From Lunularia cruciata (Eukaryota; Streptophyta; Marchantiopsida; Lunulariales; Lunulariaceae), in NCBI GenBank assembly GCA_948567375.1, contig OX419759.1, positions 62,586,593 to 62,650,592 on the forward strand: DNA of 64,000 bases, read 5' to 3'. Positions 57,901-64,000 of the stretch are shown here, piece after piece. The notes under the pieces were generated by a model that was not told where the DNA came from, made no database searches, and was given only the letters and a program-made list of their open reading frames with translations. The first letter of the stretch is position 1, and every line of letters starts with the position of its first letter. Both the position numbers and the translations under genes were made by a program.

Positions 57901-58325
57901 TTAGGTGTGGCTATCTACAACCAACCTCGCACTCGATGGCCCTTGTAAGCTCAAACCTCATTTTATTGAGCCTTTTTCTATTCTTTGTCAAGTCAGCACT
58001 ATGGCCTATCACCTTGAGCTACCACCACACATGAAGATCCATTCAGTGTTCCATGTTTCCCTACTATGCAAATATACTCACCGATTGGACCCTTGTCATT
58101 CCACACAAGACATTTGACCTCGTCCGACACTCATTGATGGCACGGAGGAATATGAAGTGGAGCGTATTCTCCAAAAATGCATTTGTGGTACTCGTCATCT
58201 GCTTGTGGACTATTTAGTACAAAAGGAAAGATTACTCCCTCTATGAAGCAACCTGGGAGCTTACTGCCAATTTGACACATGCATCGGTGTTGGTGCAAGC
58301 ATTTGAGTGACAACTGCATAATGAG
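55000..58325 (+). pseudogene. pol: Chromovirus pol (protease, RT, RNase H, integrase, chromodomain), broken
   Basis: Domains follow in order through many stops and shifts. Aspartic protease DPGATENFLSHFVA lies at about 55078, with DPG where DSG is usual. RT runs 55590-56300 ([20 protein letters not shown], then [13 protein letters not shown]); its active-site block reads VFLYDILVYN where relatives have Y-x-D-D, so the first Asp is lost. RNase H lies at about 56440-56890 (LAIDALGVAIGAVLQQ, ERNYHTTKLEELAIV). Integrase runs 57040-57850 with an H-H-C-C finger (GHVRVDKT, SCLLCQQNK); its D, D and E positions are still seen (SIDLVYEL, LIIDRGTQF, RQIERAN). The chromodomain is at 58135-58320 (EEYEVERILQK, then EATWELTANL in a shifted frame). 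Confidence 0.88.
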
Positions 58326-58353
58326 GACATTGCGTCTTAAAAGGAAGGAGGTT

Positions 58354-59116
58354 TGTGATACCAAGAGCTAGCCATATGATCTAGACAAAAAATTTAGTTT
58401 GGTAACATATGGAATGATGTTATACATGATGATCAAAATAGATTAGATAGAAGTATCACCAAAAGGGTACTTCTACTAATAGAGCAAAAACTGAAAAAGA
58501 CTTCAAACCCTTAGAAACAATAGTTAGACATATGATTTAAAGATAAGAATTGGTTTGGTAACATCTGGAAGGATGTTACACATGATGGACTGAATAGATC
58601 AGAAAGAGGTATCACCAAAAGGGGACTTCTACTAATAGAGTAGGAACAGAAATATACCTAAAATCTTTGAAGACAATTTTGAAAGCCTAAACAGATGAAT
58701 TAGGCCTCAAAAATTGTGTGAATGCCCCCTCTCCCTAATGTAGGAAATGTTGGCTTTCCCTCTCCCCCCCTACTTTTTCTTGTCAAGAGCTTTTCAATGG
58801 TACCTCACCCATGTGATTCTGAGATTCTTACAAGAAGATTCACTAAAAGATTCCCTCCGGTCAAAGCTTGTTTGACAAACCAGATATGACCAAGACCGAC
58901 ATGTCACCCATCCAAGTAAGTAATCCAAGGGTGGAGCTTGTTGACATATCTCCTATTAGTGTGCCTAATCCTAGGGTGGAGCTTCCTTGGAGGAGATCCT
59001 CTTTGTCTATGTAATAAAGAGAAGGTGCTCCTTTGGGGCATCAGAGGTTTGAGTGTGAAATTGAGTATTTCCCATGGTGTGTTTCTTCTTAGGTCTCATA
59101 TCCTCATAATATTACA
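58354..59116 (+). repeat. 3' LTR of the chromovirus
   Basis: It starts TGTGATACCAAGAGCTAGCC right after the polypurine tract AAAAGGAAGGAGG and ends ATATTACA, 763 bp long. Inside are two related units starting at about 58394 and 58550. Confidence 0.9.
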
Positions 59117-60260
59117 ATAGGAAAAGCCATAAACAAAGGGTGTAGCACTCGTGCTACTCTACTAAACTCTCCCGCCTGATCCAATGTCCTACAACATCGT
59201 AATCGAGTGGACTATATGGTATATTGTGGCAAAACTTGTCTCCTAAAGCATGTAGCCCTAATAGAATCCTCCTAAAGGGCTGCCCAATCCATCACTTGGA
59301 ATCTACAAAATCTAGCAGCCACTTCTTTATGTCCTACACGTCTCTCTCTAGCATAACAAAGATACCATTGCGGGAGTAAAAGGAATAGGAATCATGCTAA
59401 CTCGACCAAGAGATCATGTGCCAAATGATCAAGTGGTAAGTAAGAAGTCTGTCTCGCCTCATCATGGAGTGTGCAGTGTTGCCTATGGAATAGACGTGGA
59501 CATAGAAAACTAGTCTCAAATAACCACACCTGCTTGAGAAACTAACCACTCCCACAACTCGATAAGTATTCTTAGAATGAAGGGATAAAAGAAGCATGTG
59601 TAATCTCAAGTGTCATTGTTGTTGATGTGCTCGCTTGCCTCATGTTGGCATCCCAAGCGGTCCAATCATAGTCCCTGTGCATCCTTCCCACATGGGTCTT
59701 TACCACTTGCGAGGTAAAGCGTCGATGACATACCGAGCATGGTGTATCCCGAGCCGCTCTATGCGGCCCCACATGAAGAGGTGTAACCATAGCCAACACA
59801 AGAATAAAGATAGTGACACATGATGCTCTTCTCCATATCTCTCCATACCTATAAAATCACAAACCCTCACATCCAAACTCATATAAGAAAATACAATCTC
59901 TCCAAACCCTAACAACTATAAACTCTCATAACTTTCAATTTACCTCTCAAAAAATTTCAAACTAAATTCCCATGGACTTCAATCCTGAAAACCAATAGAT
60001 TAGAAACAAAATTCCATACCCATCTCTCTCAATGTGTAATGATCACTCTAAACTCTAAAAAACCTAAAATTCCCCCTCAATTTCTACCCAATTCTCCATA
60101 GTCTTCAATCTAAGTACAATTGAAAAACAAACAGAATCTACAATTCACTCAAGTGCTATATGCTAGAGAGCACTCACAAAATATATTTATCTTTCTTCTC
60201 ACATCTCTCCCTCTCCTCTCCTGTCTCCACACTCTCCAAAACTCCTCATGCACCACCCAA

Positions 60261-63200
60261 AACATACCAAAAGGAAAAGGAGTGTTAGGTTTCTAGAGCT
60301 TTGCTGAGGAATTGTCTATGCTCTTTGATGCAATTGCTCCTTCAATGCAATTCATGTAAAGGAAATGCAAAGGACATTTACAACCTGAAGGGTTTAGATC
60401 AAATTTGGTGCACATTTCAACCCAAATTAAACTTTTAGTATTCAGCATGCTTCCTATGTACGATGCTCCCGAACCGTAGCTATATGGAAATCGTGAAAAA
60501 AATAGTTAAACAATCTATAACTCTCTAAAACCATTTAGAACTTTGGAACTTACGAGAGATTCCAACTTATTGGAGAGAGTGTGGAAATATTATAAATGGA
60601 TGCGAAGATATCAGTTCACTTGTTTAAGTATGGTTGCAATTACATTACAGTTTTTGATTGCATTGTCAGAATTCATGGATTATTTAATGATGGCTATCTA
60701 TTATAGTATAGTTTTTGATTGCCGGCTATAAAAAATATATGATGATGTATAAAATATACATAATTTGCCAATGTGCTAATCCATAACCTCCCATAGTATA
60801 GTGTGTCCCATAGTATAGTGTGTGAGTGGGTGATATCTCCAAATTTAATGTGACCAATGATAATTTAGATCATGTGTAATATAAACACTACATATATAAT
60901 TGAAGAATGATATTTAATTAAATTTAAAGCAATTTCAATGAGATTTTTATGAGTGTGAGATAATAAAGACATAAATACAAATAAAGGCGACCATGTCTTT
61001 TTTGTTACAATGGTATGCATGACTACCACGATTTTCAAGATTGTATAGTTTCATTTCCGTTTCATTTACAAATAGCTATTCAATAGTATGAGTATTGGGG
61101 CATAAGCCGTTCGCAGAACGGGGGGAATCGGCACTCACATAGGATCGGATTGAACCGATGCTAGCCCAAGTCAAGTTGTTCTAAGCAGGAAAATATACGC
61201 CAGTTTCGACAAGTAAAAATGAAATAAAAAGACACGACAGCCAAATAAGTACAAAGTATAAACAAAAATTCTTACATTCCATCAACGGCATAAGCATTGA
61301 ATATCATGTATGTACACCCAATGGAGCATCACGGATGGTAATAACTTAGCTCCACCACCCTAAATTTAGAGTAATTCATAATTTATGAAAGATATGTAAT
61401 AAATTTTGAGTTTCTTATTAAGACAATTTAGACTAAAATTTATACATATCAGCTACAGCTTCTCAAAGTAAGTTATTTCCATAGTTAGTTTGGTTAGCTC
61501 AAGTTATTTGCTATATATGCTGAATGGTTTTTAATCATTTTTATTATCTGAATTTCAATATAGTTTCATTTTCTTGCGAGAGATCTACTATAACGTCTTG
61601 GTGAAAATAAAAGCAAGAAAAGGAAAGTCATGAAATTTATATATGTTGAAAATAATTTTAATTTTAATTTAAGCTCTTAGACTGTTCTTTTTTTCTTTTA
61701 CTTCTGCCCAATCAATCACAAATGATTGATTGTTTATCTAGTATCTAAAGAATACAAATCTTCAATGGAATTTGTAGTTATCTTTAGGAAAAGAAGGTTA
61801 AATGTATGGAGTTTGAGTCATATTCACTTAGTTGTAGGCTAATTTATAAAAAAGTTTCTAAGCAAACAGCTTTTAATAAATATAATATTTGCACTTTCTT
61901 TCCTATAACTGTAACATTGTATGGTATTATTACCTAAATTCAAAATTAATGTCATAATTGTTATACTAGCTTTCCACAGCTAATTAAAATTAAGATCAAA
62001 TTTAGGTGGTCTTTTTAAGAACATCATTTTATCAGATCTACATAGCATTTATTTCAAGCATTTATTTCAAGATCATCCAAGAAAGTCTGTACATTATCTC
62101 TCATATTGTTATGAATATTAGTATTTCCTTATCTTTATTTTTCAAGAAATATCAAAGAAATCGTAAATAGGCTTTACCATCTAATGTATTAAGATTTTCT
62201 ATTAAACTCATATTTAAACTATGAGATTCCTATGAATAAATAATTTCCACAAGTATTTATTTAGTTGGATTCAGTTGGATGGTGTAATTTATAGATATAA
62301 CCAAGTAGTGATTAAATAAGAATATGTAATTCATATGGTACAATAGTAGAGTAGCTCATGATAAATATAGTAAATATTACTCTAATTACTTAACTTAACT
62401 TAATAGACTATAATTAGTAAATAATAAGTCGGATCATAATAACAAAAGCTAGCTCATTCTATTTACTTTGCAAATCACTATGTAAACTTAAATTGTAATA
62501 AATATACAGGGAATCAAATAGCTCTAAAGCACTTAAAATTCTGTTTGTGATTCTTTGGGAACTAATATTGCACAACCGCTCACATCTTTAATATGTTTAA
62601 CTTTTTGAATGAACCGATCAAAAAGGTGATTCATATGAAAAGAGTAGCTAGCCTAAAAGCAATAATATAATACAAAAAGATAAAAATTTATTTTTAAATA
62701 AATAATATAAAATTATGTGTTACTAGTTGCTAAGATTATGATAAGATATTATTATTTAAGTGTTTGGAGGGAAAATTATAATGGTTTGCTTCTTAAAGTT
62801 ATATGTAAAAATGAGAAAATTTTAATGAAGTTTATACAGTTTGCCAAAGTAATAATGTCTTTGCATAGACTTTTGAAAGAGATAAAACTAAAAAACTTAT
62901 TTTCACAATCTTACTTGTGAATATAAAGTGTGATCAGATTGCTAGGGTAATGGAAGCATGAAAAGTAGATATGATTGATGATGTGGAGTGCCATTTAAAT
63001 TAATAGATTGAACCTTATAAACAAGAAACTATATAGATGGATGATTGGGAGAGACGAAGGCGACCACATAGAAAGATTGAAGGATGGGAAGAACCCCATC
63101 AAGATGATTAGGAGATAAGGTATCCATATATTGGACCTTATAAGTATATCTCTCGAGTGCTAGTTTGGAGTTTGAGTTTGAGGAGTTATGATATAATACA

Positions 63201-64000
63201 CATAAACCGATGGAAGCTAATAGAGATAGTGAGTGAGTTGTAATACTTCATTTAAAATGGTTTCTTTGAACAAAACTGTAGGAATAAGGAATTTTAATAG
63301 ATAGTTGATATGAGAGTAAGGTATGGAGGTGTCCACATAAGCACCGAAGGCTACTTTAGTTAAAAAAATCGTTGAAATTAAATTGCACCGATAAAGAGGA
63401 TACTTCTGAGATTGTTTTTGACAGATTGAATTGAGAGAGAGATCATGTCATTTTGTCATGGATTGGAAGGATTAGAGGGTGAGGTGAGGACTTTAGCAAT
63501 TACATACAATAGAGGAACCTACTATTTGGAGTATGTGGTTGTAACAAATAAATAGTATATACCTTATGAAAAGTTCCTCATTTACCAATTGGTCAATATA
63601 TGAAGGTTGAAATTCAATCAAAGGAATGGAATGGAATGGTGACTAAGTAGCATATTAAGTAGAGAAAGTATTGAGTGTATGTTGTGGTTGAGTTTTACAA
63701 ACGATTCATTAGGGGGTTTCAAATTTAGGTTTTTGGAGCACCCGTATGAATCCATAACTAATTTAATTTATGGGTAGATTGTAAAAATTGTATGGGTAGC
63801 ATGCAGGAGTACAGAAAGGTTTTATGGGGAGATGTATATAGTCGAAAATATCTTTATGGGCATTTGAAAACATGACCCGCAGCTTTTTACAAGTAACGTG
63901 ATCCGGGAAAATCCAGTCACGTCAAATTAAAATTTATTTGACTTAATTTATCTGTAAAATTTCAAACCCTAATTTGTTACGAGGCCATTCATTTTTAAAC
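60261..64000. other. AT-rich right end, no recognised gene
   Basis: Short motif-free frames only (for example 62717-62920 on the plus strand). Visible structure: CCCATAGTATAGTGTGT repeated at 60791 and 60809, a small GC-richer island at about 61095-61200 with two short hairpins, and a non-LTR tip at about 63058-63100. The last kilobase is GA-rich on the plus strand and unassigned. Confidence 0.5.
63058..63102 (-). mobile_element. Non-LTR retrotransposon 3' tip fragment
   Basis: On the minus strand it reads GATGGGGTTCTTCCCATCCT, then TCTATGTGGTCGCCTTCG. This matches the final about 45 bp of the other copies. Similarity stops beyond 63102, so this is the shortest copy in the window. Confidence 0.6.

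Larger units (their letters stand above)
53237..59116 (+). mobile_element. Chromovirus-type Ty3/gypsy retrotransposon, complete insertion but decayed
   Basis: The element is bounded by TGTAATACC at the left and ATATTACA at the right. It is flanked by ATAGG at 53232-53236 and 59117-59121, a 5-bp target-site duplication. It interrupts the minus-strand non-LTR copy B, whose sequence continues across the insertion. Parts: truncated 5' LTR (53237-53510), gag (about 53844-54800), protease, RT, RNase H, integrase and chromodomain (about 55000-58320), polypurine tract (about 58338-58351), 3' LTR (58354-59116). About 25 mismatches separate the 5' LTR piece from its counterpart by eye (near 9%), so the insertion is old. 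Confidence 0.92.
49945..60260 (-). mobile_element. Non-LTR retrotransposon copy B, split by two nested LTR insertions
   Basis: Reading from 60260 down, the pieces are 60260-59117, 53236-51923 and 51166-49945, about 3.7 kb in all. The first holds a near-intact C2H2 finger (59739-59677: CSVCHRRF, then KTHVGRMH). The second starts in DETICSICSLHPM-like sequence that continues the first piece, then LCLDRSLFAQALYNAP, RMVYDHLKDYF, GTLFAIAYFRALL, SLVDDTHIIG (about 52415-52430), and GLRVKVSKCRAWSP. The third holds GVGLLSMEEMAPITFL, LLRQIRDSL, then ATHDAIRDIVFAMAQES and CKVSKY near 50.4-50.6 kb, then the 3' tip. No apurinic-type endonuclease was seen. The C-terminal block fits a PD-(D/E)XK endonuclease pattern by eye. 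All frames carry stops. Confidence 0.82.

Noticed and set aside
61144-61159. A tRNA gene
   Set aside because: Only a T-arm-like hairpin is present, its loop is one base short and no acceptor, D or anticodon arm could be paired.

Overview
The window looks like nuclear DNA of a land plant, and a moss or other bryophyte is my best guess. Three intron-rich housekeeping-type genes form an island (about 13.5-45.4 kb). They are flanked by AT-rich DNA and decayed retrotransposons. The plant call rests on a JMJ14/16-type histone demethylase with JmjN-JmjC-C5HC2-FYRN-FYRC order, a plant-type cytosolic isoleucyl-tRNA synthetase and chromodomain Ty3/gypsy elements. The species guess is inference from transposon style.

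Left flank (1-13.5 kb): the 3' end of a chromovirus-type Ty3/gypsy element with its LTR (1-1320), a second gypsy remnant with RNase H, integrase and a decayed PHD-like finger (about 1.6-3.4 kb), several local duplications, and about 6 kb of very AT-rich DNA containing a degenerate tandem array, a 15-bp perfect stem-loop and the 3' tip of a non-LTR element.

Gene island: (i) a JMJ14/16-like H3K4 demethylase gene on the plus strand (16039-22707, 11 coding exons, about 1370 residues) behind a long possible 5' leader; (ii) a complete cytosolic IleRS gene on the minus strand (35523-26635, 27 exons, 1187 residues), convergent with the first; (iii) the condensin II subunit G2 gene (NCAPG2/CAP-G2) on the minus strand (44082-38371, six exons, about 1418 residues). 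Exon joins in (i) and (ii) were checked by phase at every junction. One junction in (iii) does not resolve. The genes belong to separate processes (chromatin demethylation, translation, chromosome condensation) and are not an operon-like unit.

Right flank (45.5-64 kb): two long, decayed copies of one non-LTR retrotransposon lie tail to tail (plus about 45.9-48.95 kb; minus about 60.26-49.95 kb). Put together, the copies show an N-terminal C2H2 zinc finger, a reverse transcriptase with a DDTHI active-site block, and a C-terminal block that resembles a PD-(D/E)XK restriction-like endonuclease. This R2/Utopia-like order is uncommon in plants and is the best candidate here for something undescribed. 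The minus copy is split by a solo LTR (51167-51922) and by a 5.9-kb chromovirus (53237-59116) bounded by the 5-bp target duplication ATAGG. At least four truncated copies elsewhere in the window share the same 3' tip. The last 3.7 kb is AT-rich with little recognisable content.
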